Source: Phytophthora sp. 'mugwort'
Lineage: Eukaryota > Oomycota > Peronosporomycetes > Peronosporales > Peronosporaceae
Direction: 5' to 3'
Assembly (NCBI GenBank): GCA_033558025.1
Contig: JAUCEF010000011.1
Location: forward strand, 930,001-994,000
Length of the DNA: 64,000 nt
Positions 31,590 through 42,453 of this stretch are shown one piece after another. The translations under genes and the position numbers were made by a program. The notes beneath the pieces are model-generated. The model saw only the letters and a program-made list of their open reading frames with translations. It was not told the origin of the DNA and ran no database searches. Every line of letters starts with the position of its first letter. Position 1 is the stretch's first letter.

Positions 31590-34247
31590 TCAGCTTTAGT
31601 TCAGTTGAAATCGTCCAGGTTGCTAAAGTTCAAAATAGGATTTTGGACCAAATTCCTTTGGAACAAGTGGAGATGTTCCTAACGTGCGGACTTAGTCCAG
31701 AATCTAAAGTTCTCTACTTGAAGTGGACGACTCATCCGGAGGAACATAAATAAAAAACTTTAGGATCTTTTTAAGGTCGGCTTCTCATTGATATCTCCGT
31801 TGGTGGATGTGCCGATTTCGATGCTTCAAGACCATGCGGGTCACATTTTTGAGATGAAGCTATCGCTTATCCGCTGTTAGAATGAGAGCTGTACAGTTGC
31901 TGCATTTCATCGTAGTAACATGTGCGATGCTTTTCATGAAATTTAACTCAGGTGAAAGCATAATGTGAGTTCCTTCGATATGCGCTGACACAACGATTTA
32001 CACAAAACAACAGCGCGCTCTGTTTTATAGCAAATGCAATGCGTGACAGCAGCAAGTGTTTCGGGGTAAGTTGGATACGGTGAGAACTATGGCAATATAT
32101 TCTGTGAATTACTTAAAATTCTCCAAATAACACATGATGGCGTCGTGCAGCAAAACTAAAAATAGGACGCGGTAGTACAAAGGAAATACAGTACCATGTA
32201 AGTATAGTTTAATATGACGCGCTTCGACGCAAACTGGTTTTATCGTCTGATTTTAGTCTTGTTTTCGTTCGATTAACGTGTGTCTTTAGCTCCGACACGT
32301 GGAACCTGCTGATTTCACCTTCATCAGTAGTTGAAATACCAAAATACTCCCAGGGACACCATCACCTTATCGTTGGGGTCTATGTGAATGCCAGGTTACA
32401 TATGTTAAGGTAGTACGCAAAGCCGTTGATTAGCCCAGCATAAGTCGCTGAATTTGCGTAACGAGTCTAAACTGATGCTTACAAGTGTAAAGTGCCTTAG
32501 ACTGCAACAACCACGGCGTTAATGGACGTGTCTGGATCAGAACCTGAGCAAGACACAAACCTGGTTGGTGGTGATATGTGTGTTCTTTTTCTTCGTTGCA
32601 GCTGTCCGACAGCAACTTCGTACCGATGGGGCTTTAAGGAAGCATCATAAGAAAAAAAAAACGCCACTTCTGTTGGAGCGCTTGACATCTGATAGGGCCG
32701 GGCCGCCCACATGCTGCGTATCGTCATCCAAGAGAAATTGACGTGGAGCTCGCCATGAAAAGGTGCCGAGAAGAATATATCCGGCACCGGAGTAGCAGCA
32801 TTCAAATAGACATCTATGAACACAGCGACAAATTGAGAACAAAATTCTAGGCAAACAACAACTTAATCCTGACAGAATCATTGAAGAATGTCAACCAGTA
32901 TTTCACTGAAGCGCTTAAAAAATAAGGACTTAGGGTCTGCAAACTCAAACCAAAATACCTAGAATATGGTAAAGTGGAATTATTATGTGCCCGATACGCC
33001 GAGGCGACTTACGGTTCCTGCATGACTCTCAGAAACAAGTCGCATTGATGCAGAAATAGGGGTGTAAATTATTGGTAATAGCCATTCGAGAAATTTCGTC
33101 GGCAGCTCATCTATTCGGAATAAGTTTCTTCTGTGTGTCTTCGCCAAATTGCTGCAGAACCACCACCCAGCTGTAATCGTTGCAGAATTGCAGAATCATG
33201 AGCCAAATTTGCGCCTTCACATAGAGATCAGAGATCATGGATTCATTTACTGCGATTTTGAGGTCATTTCGACGAATAGCTAAAAGATTCAATGGAATAT
33301 ATATATTGGCATTCCAGGATCGATTCATGAGTAGGTTGGACAGCCTTCACTTACGTCCCAAAAAATACCGAAAGGTTCCCGCACTACAGAATTTTTGATC
33401 AAGAAAAACTGCCACCGTGGGCTACTGCTTCACGGGCACGGCAAAAACCGCAAAACGATTTCGTTGATGCTCGGAATTGCGTAACGCCAATCTCGACGTT
33501 TATCCCCCCCTCGTGTGCTCCTGCGGTTAATGGACACTCTTGTGTGTTTGCGGCTTGTTCTAGTGTTGAAACCCACACGGTTGCAACCTAGCTAAAGGTA
33601 CAGTAGACAATGTACAATTTTAAAGATCGTCCGAGAATGGCGCCCGAAGGCCGACGAGCGCCTACTAGCCGAACACTGTTCGGCGAACAGCGATAAGGAC
33701 GATGGGCAGTAGATGAAGCGAATTTGTGCGTGGGCTGTCTGCCATCACCTCGAGCGCAAGTGTTCAAGCCATTTTCCGGCGATACTGTACGATGTTAAAC
33801 CTGTGGCATCCTTGTACACGCAAGCAGGATTTCCTTGAAGTTGAAACTACCAAAGGTTGATACTCCAAGTTATGTTTTTGCGCCTCGGAGTATATTGTAA
33901 TTCCTACTGCATCGCACACATCCGTTGGTCCATTACAGTGAGACTTCAAGTCGCGGCGTTGGCTTCATTCGGCAGCTTGTCTACTTGCCACAGCTTTGAA
34001 AACACAAAATAGATCAGCAGTTGGTTCGTGCAGTGCAAACGGCTAGTTTAATTAACGTTTACTAGTTGATAAATGACGGGCATCAAGTGTGGAATCATGA
34101 GCGTATGCGTGCAGCGTAGCTGCAAGTTTGTAACTATGGAAAACTAAGGAATCTCTATAATCTCCAGTATTGGCAATCGAGCTCGCCTTTTAGTACCAAC
34201 ATTTGCACCTTCGCCAACTTCAACATTGACCATCATCCTCGCTAACC
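31590..34247. other. Long non-coding region before the second gene island
   Basis: About 2.65 kb. Only short frames without known domains. Base composition is mixed, AT-richer around 32.9-33.4 kb. I see no RNA gene or clear repeat. Confidence 0.45.
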
Positions 34248-34259
34248 TCACTCCGCATT
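34248..34259 (+). promoter_or_regulatory. Candidate oomycete initiator element
   Basis: TCACTCCGCATT lies 63-74 bp upstream of the start of the first ligase gene and resembles the oomycete transcription-start core (TCATTYYNCAWTTT). One or two mismatches; followed by CTCGATTCGG. Suggestive only. Confidence 0.3.
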
Positions 34260-34321
34260 CTCGATTCGGCCGGCTCGATTTCACTTTCACTTCTTCTGGG
34301 CCCCTCTTTGGTCGAGTGAAA

Positions 34322-36437
34322 ATGTTGTCGAAGCGTGTGCTGCGTCTGGTGGTCGAGCGTCCGATCGTGCTTCGGTCGGAGCGGTTCGTGGCCACCCTCG
34401 GGCGTCGGGAACTCGGCGGGGCCCTGGCCCAGCAAGTTTTCACGCGAAATATCACAATCCCGAGTCTGCCCAACTTCTCTTCGTCCGCCACTGCCGAACA
34501 TGTCGCAAATCTGCCAAACCCGACCGAGGCTTTCGACTCGTTCGTACACAAGTCCCCGCACAAGGACATCGAGATCCCCAATCACACGATCTGGGAGGTG
34601 GCGGCGTATCAAGCCCGCGTCAATGGGGACAAGCCAGCCTTCGTGTGCGGATTGACCCACAAGACGGTGACATTCCGGGAGCTCTTCGCTGGCGCTAGAC
34701 GTCTCGCAGCGTCGTTCCAACAGGAGGGGGTCCACAAGGGGGACGTCGTGGTGCTGCATTCGTTTAACTGCATCGAGTACCCCATGGTCGTTCTCGGTGA
34801 GATACTAAAGTATTGATTTGCTGCAATTTTGAGTAGACGTAACTAACTGTCGAAGTTGCGGTTGCTGCTTGTGTACAGCTTTGACGGGGATGGGGGTGGT
34901 GTGCTCGCCGGCCTCGCCTCTATTCGTGCCCAACGAGTTGGCGTACCAGCTCACGCAATCCAAAGCGAACTACCTGGTCACACACAAGCAATTGGAAAAC
35001 GTGGCTGTCGAGGCTGCGTCCATGGCCGGTTTAACGAATACGGTCACGTTTACTATGGGGACAACCGAGGAGATAGAGACGCACAACCTCAAGAGCATCA
35101 AGTACGGGGTGTGATAACCTTTCATGCATTCCAAATATTTCCAGCTTGACTGACGGTTTGAATGTGTTTTCGTTGTTGTAGTGACATGGCAGCCCAGACC
35201 GAGTATGATTTTTTTTACGAGCGTATCGACCCGAATCTGAAGCTCATGATGCCGTTCTCCAGTGGAACCACTGGCAATCCGAAGGGTGTGGGGCTCAGTG
35301 CCAAAAACTTGCTCGCAAACGCCTTGCAGGTCAGCCACGTGGAGCCCCACGGAGAAAATTTCTTGGGCCTCGTGCCGTTCTTCCACATCTACGGTATGAT
35401 GCTGGTCCACCTCAGCATTTGGCAGGGGAAGAGCATTGTTGTCTTGCCGCGATTCGTTCCGGACACGTTCCTCCAAGCGTTATCCACGTATAAGGTGAGC
35501 TTGATTCCACCCATTCAAGTTGTCGCATTGGACACTATCAACACTAACGCCAATATGCCTATGTAGATCCGCACAGCTCATATCGCGCCGCCTGCAGTGC
35601 TGTTCCTGGCGCACCACCCAATGGTGGAAGAGTTCGACCTCTCGTCGACGGAGTTCGTCGTGTCCGGTGGTGCCCCGATCGGCAAGCAAGTTGAAAGCCT
35701 CGTGCACAAACGCTTGGGGCTCAATGTGAAACAGATCTACGGCATGACTGAGCTTTCTCCCGCAGTCAACTACGGCGAGGACCACACACGCAAGCCCGTA
35801 CGAATTACCATTGTATTTTGTGTCTCCTCAGTCGGATAACGTAACTAATCGGCCTGAACGTGACCAACAGGGAAGTGCCGGGCGACTGGTGCCGAACACC
35901 GAACTCCGTGTTCGCTGCATGAGCACGGACCGAGATTTAGGGCCGAACCAGGAGGGAGAGCTGCTATATCGCGGCCCGCAGGTCATGCTGGGCTATGAGA
36001 ATAACCACGAGGCCAATCAGAGCATTTTCACCGAGGACGGATTCCTTCGAACGGGAGACATCGGCTATATCGACGACGACGGCTTCGTTTTCGTCATTGA
36101 CCGCGCCAAAGAGCTCATCAAATACAAGGGTCATCAAGTGGCACCTGGTGAGTTAGAGGACGTGCTGAACCATCACCCAGCCATTGCGGATTGCTGCTGC
36201 GTGCGTGGTCAAAACGAGAAGGGCGAAGAGATCCCGAAGGCTTTTGTGGTGCTGAAAACGCTGGACAGCCCGAACCGTCCCACACCGCAAGACATCATTG
36301 ATTATGTGGCCGAGCACGTAGCCCCCTTCAAGAAGGTTCGCGAGGTGCAGTTCATTGAGTCGATCCCCAAGAACGCGTCGGGCAAGATGTTGCGTCGTCG
36401 GCTCCAGGAGCGTGAGAACCGCCTCCACAACGCTTAG
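34322..36437 (+). CDS. 4-coumarate-CoA-ligase-like acyl-CoA synthetase, putative mitochondrial form
   Basis: Five exons, 34322-34796, 34879-35101, 35182-35494, 35567-35797 and 35871-36437, join in phase to 602 residues. Borders were checked against the paralogue at 39.1 kb, whose last three exon borders fall at the same sites. Function by family (ANL superfamily): the enzyme adenylates a carboxylic acid with ATP and transfers it to CoA; the acid is unknown (aryl- or fatty acid). Visible: phosphate-binding box PFSSGTTGNPKG (about 257-268), IYGMTELSP (about 394-402), hinge region TGDIGYIDDDGFVFVIDRAK (about 475-494), and NASGKMLRR with the catalytic Lys586. Residues 1-60 are rich in Arg/Ser with almost no acids at the start (MLSKRVLRLVVERPIVLRSE), which looks like a mitochondrial presequence. 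No PTS1 tail (ends RLHNA). A convergent cysteine-rich gene follows 271 bp downstream. Confidence 0.92.
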
Positions 36438-36708
36438 TCGTTGAAAAAGAAAAGGATCGAAGGAAGGTGCGGGCGCTGCACGTGTTGCATGTTGCGTTGA
36501 CATCAAATGCGAATGAAGCGTATGAATGAATTCATTGAATTGAGTCAGTCGAACTGATTGTTGTTTATTTTTATACAGGTTCCTTATTGTACATTTTCAA
36601 CCGTTTCGAAGTTGTCAAACCCGCTCGAGTAACGTCCAAATTGTCGCTTGGCCTTCGATAGCGATGATGTGTCGCTCTTTATTGTTTTTCAGGCCTAGCG
36701 TCTAGCGC
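36438..36708. other. Convergent 3' intergenic region
   Basis: 271 bases between the stop of the ligase and the stop of the minus-strand cysteine-rich gene. No gene. The matching gap after the second ligase is 269 bases. Confidence 0.6.
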
Positions 36709-36924
36709 CTAGTACGTCGCTTTATAACGACCGTGGTGGTGACGTGGAGGGCCTTGTTGGACGACAACGGGCTGGACGTAGACGACACGCTGGGGCGGGG
36801 GTGGACGGCGGCGGTGGTCGTCACGACGGTCGTTGCCGCCGCCACAGCAGCAGCACGCAGTGAGCGAGCCGCAGAGGCAGCAGCACATGTCGTCGCCGCA
36901 TGGGAGGCAAATAGGGATGCACAT
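36709..36924 (-). CDS. Cysteine-rich mini-protein, family member B
   Basis: 71 codons. Met-Cys start, then MCIPICLPCGDDM and the core CCCLCGSLTACCCCGGG (about 14-30), a charged Arg/Asp/His linker, PPPPQRVVYVQPVVVQQGPP (about 41-60) and a His/Arg/Tyr tail. Members C (41179) and D (42454) share the core CCLCGxLxAxCCCC, the RVV-V-P-V-V motif and the MCIP start; the gene at 3304 is a divergent relative. No signal peptide or full-length membrane helix; the CCxC runs are likely palmitoylation or metal sites. Convergent with the ligase gene at 34.3 kb. The reverse strand has an Ala/Val/Thr frame typical of a shadow. No named family recognised. Confidence 0.75.
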   Translation of the reverse strand: MCIPICLPCGDDMCCCLCGSLTACCCCGGGNDRRDDHRRRPPPPQRVVYVQPVVVQQGPPRHHHGRYKATY

Positions 36925-37720
36925 GATTGACTAAATTTGTTGCGAGTTACAGCGATGGCAGTAGCCGTTGCTTGATGGATCAATTGAAGTATGAAGAACT
37001 CTCAGCAAGTTCCAGAGACTTGAGATGCTGCTGTTTCCGCTCCAGCCGTTCGCACGGATGGATTTTCGTCGCCAATGTCCAACGCGATGAGTATGAGACG
37101 CGCGCACACTGGACTAGAGTATGTAGCATAGAACTTTTTAATGATGGGATGGTATTCCCAAGATAAATATCCGGTGGGCCAACAAAGCTTGATTTCCGAG
37201 CAACTTTACTGCGCTATTGAAAAGAGGTTAAAGAAGTTTATTGGAAGCGAAGACTTTACTTCAATGTTCCATCGGCCGAGCTACAGGTTTTGTACTAGGT
37301 CCGACCGTAGTCTTGCAGCACTGCGCTTTATCTCGGCAGAGAAATTGGGTACTAGGGCTTGTATCCTGCCTATATATCAAGCTCGGTCCATAGTGCCACT
37401 CCTGTTTTCTCGTGCGCTGTTTTATTTTGTTGCTTTCCCCAAGCCAACCAGACTGTGTTGAAGTGGCAAATACAGGGTTTCCCAAATATTTATTCCACCC
37501 AAATTTGCCATCAACGCGACAACGTGCCGACCCGCAAGAATTGCCAGTAGGTTAGCACGATTATACGACATTTTGGTGGAGCTCTTGAGAGTATGGAAAA
37601 CAAAACGCTCTACTTTCTTGTCACACCAATCAACGTTTCCTTTTTCAACAAGTAGCAAAACTGGCGGCGTACAGTTACATCGAGCAGCGGGAAGCGTTTG
37701 CCTTTCTGGTCCCCAAGACA
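36925..37720. other. Intergenic region upstream of member B
   Basis: About 800 bases; must contain the minus-strand promoter of member B. No gene recognised. Confidence 0.4.
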
Positions 37721-38308
37721 ATGATCAGGCGACGACGTAAATGGCGGCAACAGGAGCGCGAAAAGGCAGTGAGGAACGTCTTCGAGGCGCAGATGCACGT
37801 GCGGATGCGGCGGCAGAGTCTGAAGCGAGCGGAAATCAGGGAGGCAACTAACGTGGAGACGGACTGCTTGACGCTGGACTTGGGCAGCGCCATATCCAGA
37901 GACAGCTCCCAAGTGCAAGAACAACAGGCAGTAAGCAAGGTCAACGACGTGAGGTCCACGCAGTGGGTGCCGCACTCGATCGAGGAGGAGATGTCGAGTT
38001 CGTCGTCTTCAGAGGGAAGCGGACAGGTTGCCCCTGTTACAGGAATGGATCACAATAGACCAGATAATGACCTGGTGCTAAAAGTGCGGCAGCCGCTGAC
38101 TCTCGAAGCACATTTTCGCCTGGAAAGGCTCGGCGGCTTGGATATGTCTCTGACAGTGCCAGCATTCGTCTACCAAGTCTTTCTAGCAGGTGAGCGCCAG
38201 TGCAGTGGGGACGCCACGGAGGGGACTACGGGTGACTACCGACTTCCGAGGCTGCTACATAACTCAAGAGTGAATGTCCCACCGCGACCAGCGCATTACT
38301 ACGTATAA
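37721..38308 (+). CDS. Unrecognised ORF, 195 codons, basic N-terminus and acidic-serine middle
   Basis: Begins MIRRRRKWRQQEREKAVRNV, a strongly basic helix, continues with a charged helical part to about residue 45, a Ser-run SSSSSSEGS in the middle, and a C-terminal part (LTLEAHFRLERLGGLDMSLT) of ordinary composition. The frame is also open upstream of the ATG (AAYSYIEQREAFAFLVPKT), so this may be the last exon of a longer gene or a fragment of one. A possible donor (GCAG|GTGAGC near 38188) would remove the last 40 codons. No domain recognised. It lies between member B and the second ligase; it may be real, or a gene remnant. Confidence 0.35.
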   Translation: MIRRRRKWRQQEREKAVRNVFEAQMHVRMRRQSLKRAEIREATNVETDCLTLDLGSAISRDSSQVQEQQAVSKVNDVRSTQWVPHSIEEEMSSSSSSEGSGQVAPVTGMDHNRPDNDLVLKVRQPLTLEAHFRLERLGGLDMSLTVPAFVYQVFLAGERQCSGDATEGTTGDYRLPRLLHNSRVNVPPRPAHYYV

Positions 38309-39066
38309 GCTCTCTCGTTTGAAGGTTTGCTGGTCTCGATCAATGTCGAGCATAGCAAACATTATCTAATAATGTCCCTGCCTTTCGGGCGCGCGTTCAT
38401 GTTTTAACCAGGGTAAATGCTACATTGGCGAAATGCGCTTACCGCATCTGATATCCTAAAACGTTTTTCACGACAACCTATGTTGTTAACTATGGTTTGC
38501 CTTCTAGTTACTGACTGTAAAAGTAAGTTTGATTGGCTAACACGAAGTGCGATTAAAGATATGTACTACAGTAAGTATGGGGACAGAGATGTTGTGAACA
38601 ATGCGGTAGATACCGGTACCAGCATACAGTAACGGGGCGACTCACATGGCTCATGTCAATTCAACTTGGTGCCGATCTGCCTCCCTGTAGCTTAAATTAC
38701 CCGAAATTTGATGCAGCTTTTCGACCACTTCGTGCTTTCGTTGCAGTACTTGCCAACGAAGTCGTAAAGTTCCGTCTAGCTCGTGCCATGCACACGCGAT
38801 TGAAGTTAAGGAAAATGGCGGGAATAGGCGGGGGGTCCCACAGTGGGATGCATCGGCGTCCGCGTTACGCACCCACTCCATGCCGATGTGTCGATTCCCT
38901 TGTGCTTTCGCTTGCCAGTCAGACATGGCGGTGGCTGACGGCAGCGTCAGCGTCAGCGACATCATTCGCGAACTAAACGCGCATGGCAAGACCTGATTGG
39001 CAACGAGGTGAGGATTCCTATCGTCCACCCATCGTGCTATGGTTCTCATTAGCCGCTTTGTTCAGC
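38309..39066. other. Upstream region of the second ligase
   Basis: About 760 bases. Contains a short upstream frame from ATG 38925 (MAVADGSVSVSDIIRELNAH, stop after 23 codons) that could be a uORF or remnant of an exon. No other feature. Confidence 0.4.
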
Positions 39067-40909
39067 ATGGGGAACTGCTACTCAAGTGACGACCATGGCG
39101 AACCTATCGACGACATCATTCACAAGTCCCCGCATCCGGATATTGCGATCCCGAACATTACTATGTGGCAAGTAGCGGAGAAGCAAGCCAAAATGAATGG
39201 AGACAAGCCGGCGTTCGTGTGTGGTCTCACGCATGAGGTCATCACGTTTAGTGATCTGTTCACACGTGCCAACCACTTGGCTGCCGCGTTCCAGAGTGAC
39301 GGAGTGGGGAAGGACATGGTCGTGGTGCTGCATTCGTTCAACTGCATCGAGTACCCGGTCGTACTTCTGGCGCTTAACGGGCTGGGTGCAGTCTGTTCAC
39401 CGTCGTCGCCGATGTTCTTGGCCAGCGAACTGTCGCGCCAGATTGCAACTGCCAAGGCGAGATACTTGGTCGTCCATAAACAACTGGAGAACGTGGGTTT
39501 CGAGGCGGCGTCCAGCGCTGGTTTGACTAGTGAGGATCTGTACACGATTGGTTCGACCAAAGCGAAATCCAAGCACCACTTCAAGAACATTAAGTACGTA
39601 CAACTACAGGATATTTTCGGGATAACAAATGCAGATTTTCACCTTGTTTGCAGCGAAATTGTTCTTCAAGATAATCTGACGTTCAAGTACAAACATATCG
39701 ACCCTAAGGCGCGGTCGATGCTGCCGTTCTCAAGTGGAACAACGGGCGTTCCGAAGGGTGTGGCGTTGAGCGCGAGGAACATGGTGGCGAATGTGTTTCA
39801 AGTGGACTATATGGAAGATCTGGGTGACCACTGCTTAGGACTCTTGCCCTTCTTCCACATTTACGGCATGATGGTTATTAATCTGGTTATCTACCAAGGT
39901 AAGGCTATGGTTGTGCTGCCACACTTCAAGCCAGAGAGTTTCCTGAGTGCGTTATCAAAATATAAGGTGAGTGGAAATTCAAACTCAGTCATGGTATCAT
40001 CTCATAAAAGATTACACTATTGTAGATCCGTACAGCGCATATTGCTCCGCCCACCATGCTCTTCATGGTAAACAGTCCGCTGGTGGACAACTACGATCTT
40101 TCCGCAACGAAGTTTTTCGTGTCAGGCGGTGCTCCTCTAGGCAAAGAGCTGACAATTCTGGTGGAAACACGCCGTGGCATCCACGTGAAACAAGCTCATG
40201 GCATGACGGAGCTTTCTCCGATTGCTAACTACGGCGAAGATGCTGTCCGCAAAGCGGTAGGATACGAGAGCTGATCTTGTGTGCTTGTTGACCGCTAACG
40301 CTTAGACTTGAATCGTTTATTTAAAGGGAAGTGTCGGACGTCTCCCGCCAAACACGGAGCTCCGTGTAGTGAATCTTTTTTTTTATCACTGGCAACGATC
40401 TTCCTGCCAACGAGCGTGGCGAGCTGCTCTATCGTGGACCACAAGTTATGATGGGGTACGATCAAAACCCGGAAGCAACCGACAAGATCATGACAAAGGA
40501 TGGTTTCTTGCGATCTGGTGACATTGGTTACATTGACCAAGGCGGCTTTGTGTTTGTCGTGGACCGTGCCAAGGAGCTCATTAAGTACAAGGGCCACGGC
40601 TTAGCACCGGCGGAGCTCGAGGATATTCTCAACCACCACCCTGATATTGTTGACGCGTGCTGTGTGCATGGCCAAGATGCCAAGGGTGAGGAAATCCCCA
40701 AGGCATTTGTGGTCCTGAAACATCCGGACGATCCGAAAGCTCCAAAACCTGACGAGATCATGGCCTACGTCGCTGAGCAGGTGGCACCTTACAAGAAGAT
40801 CCGCCAAGTCGAATTCATTGACGCCATTCCGAAGAACGCGTCGGGTAAATTGCTTCGTCGCAAGCTGCAGGAGTTCGAAGCCCATTCACAAGCTGTTGGA
40901 GTTGCATGA
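39067..40909 (+). pseudogene. 4CL-like acyl-CoA synthetase paralogue with MGNC start; one frameshift in last exon
   Basis: Four exons, 39067-39593, 39654-39966, 40026-40256 and 40327-40909, about 550 residues if the frame is kept. It is the closest relative of the gene at 34.3 kb but lacks its first intron. Visible: PFSSGTTGVPKGV, QAHGMTELSP, SGDIGYIDQGGFVFVVDRAK and NASGKLLRR with the catalytic Lys. The preferred start at 39067 has a strong context (A at -3, G at +4) and gives MGNCYSSDD, a classical N-myristoylation plus palmitoylation signal; an in-frame upstream ATG (38983) would add a short hydrophobic segment instead. In the last exon a run of nine T (40376-40384) shifts the frame after TELRVV; with one T fewer the frame continues TGNDLPANERGELL. 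So it is either a pseudogene, an allele with a homopolymer slip, or a sequencing error. All other regions are intact, favouring a recent or artefactual break. Confidence 0.85.
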
Positions 40910-41178
40910 TCGTATACAGAACCTGCGAAATTAATTCACGTCGAGGCCTGATAACCACTAAATGCGAAGTTCTTCTAGCAAGTCCGTTCACGAAAAAGCC
41001 TTGAAGTTGGGAGCTCACGTTGTATCGTATTGACGTGTTACCTGATCCGAGATACTACGTAGTCGACAATAATATCCAACATTATAGTGGACATTTTGGT
41101 GTAGCTTCGGTTTGAGCTGCTGCTAATTATACACATGCATGGGCGGGTTTCGTGGGAGCTTCATCGCTTGTCTTCCCC
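40910..41178. other. Convergent 3' intergenic region (second module)
   Basis: 269 bases between the second ligase and member C; same layout as after the first ligase. No gene. Confidence 0.6.
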
Positions 41179-41448
41179 TTAGTAGTAGCCACGCTGGGGA
41201 GGAGGGCCTCCCTGAACCATGACAGGCTCCACGTACACGACGCGCTCGGGTGGAGGAGGAGGGCCTTGGTCATGGCCACGACCGCCTCCCCCACAGCAGC
41301 AGCAAGCCGTCAGAGCTCCGCAAAGACAACAGTCCAGGTCTCCACAACAGTCCCCACAGCATGGACCAGAATCGCAGCATGGGCCGGGTCCGCAAATATC
41401 GCAACAGCCACCGTCGGGGTCATCGTCGCCGCAACAGGGAATACACAT
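41179..41448 (-). CDS. Cysteine-rich mini-protein, family member C
   Basis: 89 codons from the ATG at 41448; an open frame extends 75 codons further upstream but shows no feature, and MCIPCC matches the start of B and D. The N-terminal half has an extra expansion of CC/CGD units (GGCCDICGPGPCCDSGPCCG), then the family core DCCLCGALTACCCCGGGG, the Pro run PPPPP, ERVVYVEPVMVQGGPPPQ and the end RGYY. About 24 cysteines. Like B it is convergent with a ligase gene. Inference: membrane-associated through acylated cysteines, or metal-binding. No family name. Confidence 0.75.
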   Translation of the reverse strand: MCIPCCGDDDPDGGCCDICGPGPCCDSGPCCGDCCGDLDCCLCGALTACCCCGGGGRGHDQGPPPPPERVVYVEPVMVQGGPPPQRGYY

Positions 41449-42453
41449 GGTGCTTCGGTTTGTCCAGAATATGACGGCGTTTCGGTGAGGGAGGGCAGAT
41501 TGATGAATGCGAACACCCAGCAGATCAGGGGCGTGTGAAGGTGCAGCAGACGTGGGTACAGCCGCTGCTCTCGTGTGGATTTTCAAACGCTTTGCCGATG
41601 ATCGGCAACCGATCACAAGTATCTGTGACGTGTGAACAACCGCGAGACATGAGCCAAGGAGACACGTTGGCAATACTATACCGGTACCTTACATGTACTT
41701 ACCTTGTAGAACTGTACAGTAGGTAGATTTGATTGTTATTATGTTTGAACAGGGGCAGCGAATGATGCTGTGCGTGTAGAATGGTATTCTAACAGGCCGT
41801 GATGGTAAAGCATCGGGCCATGGTGGGAGAAATCCTGAACGGCAACCAATTGAATCGTACAATAACGGGATGTTGCGCTGCAGCAAGTTATTACGATAAG
41901 GCTAGTTATTGAAAGTTCTCGTCGCGGACGTTAGCATTGGAAGCTGCGACATAGAAACACTAGATTTGAGCCCCAAATGTGGGCTCGCTTTATGCCCATA
42001 TGCATTTGTTCGGAGGTCGAGGGACGTAAATGGCAACAACAACAAAATGACTAGTGAGAACACGCTAGATGCGTTGTATCGATGCGAGAGCTGGATAGAA
42101 TTATAAAATTATCACAAAAGTGCGTCGTCACACGTTCGCTCTTGGACTGCGCGTGCGGTGTCGTCACCTTGTCCAGCAATCCAGCAACGTACGCTGAATG
42201 AACGGTGCATTTTGTAGACATCAAACGAAGGTTCGTTGCTACCTCCAAGCAGCGAGCGATAGCGTAGCATACGCGCAGCCACTCCGTTGGAGACCACCAG
42301 CACATTGTTCTCCCCAAAACAGCTATATATTCCACGGCTGCTGTCGTTCGCCCAGTCGTTTCTAGGCCATTGATTCTACTTTACGGCATTGGCGGAGGTC
42401 GTTCTTGGGGTTTGCGCCATTCTTTAATTTCGATCGCTGCGCTTGCTTTTCGT
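41449..42453. other. Intergenic region between members C and D
   Basis: About 1 kb. No gene recognised; holds the promoter of member C. Confidence 0.4.

Noticed and set aside
34220..34759. 179-codon minus-strand frame opposite the first ligase exon
   Set aside because: Shadow of the ligase exon 1, whose protein sequence is clearly conserved.
38983..39066. Start of the second ligase at the upstream ATG, giving a hydrophobic N-terminus
   Set aside because: Poorer start context, and the MGNC start at 39067 is more typical; the matter is left open as noted.
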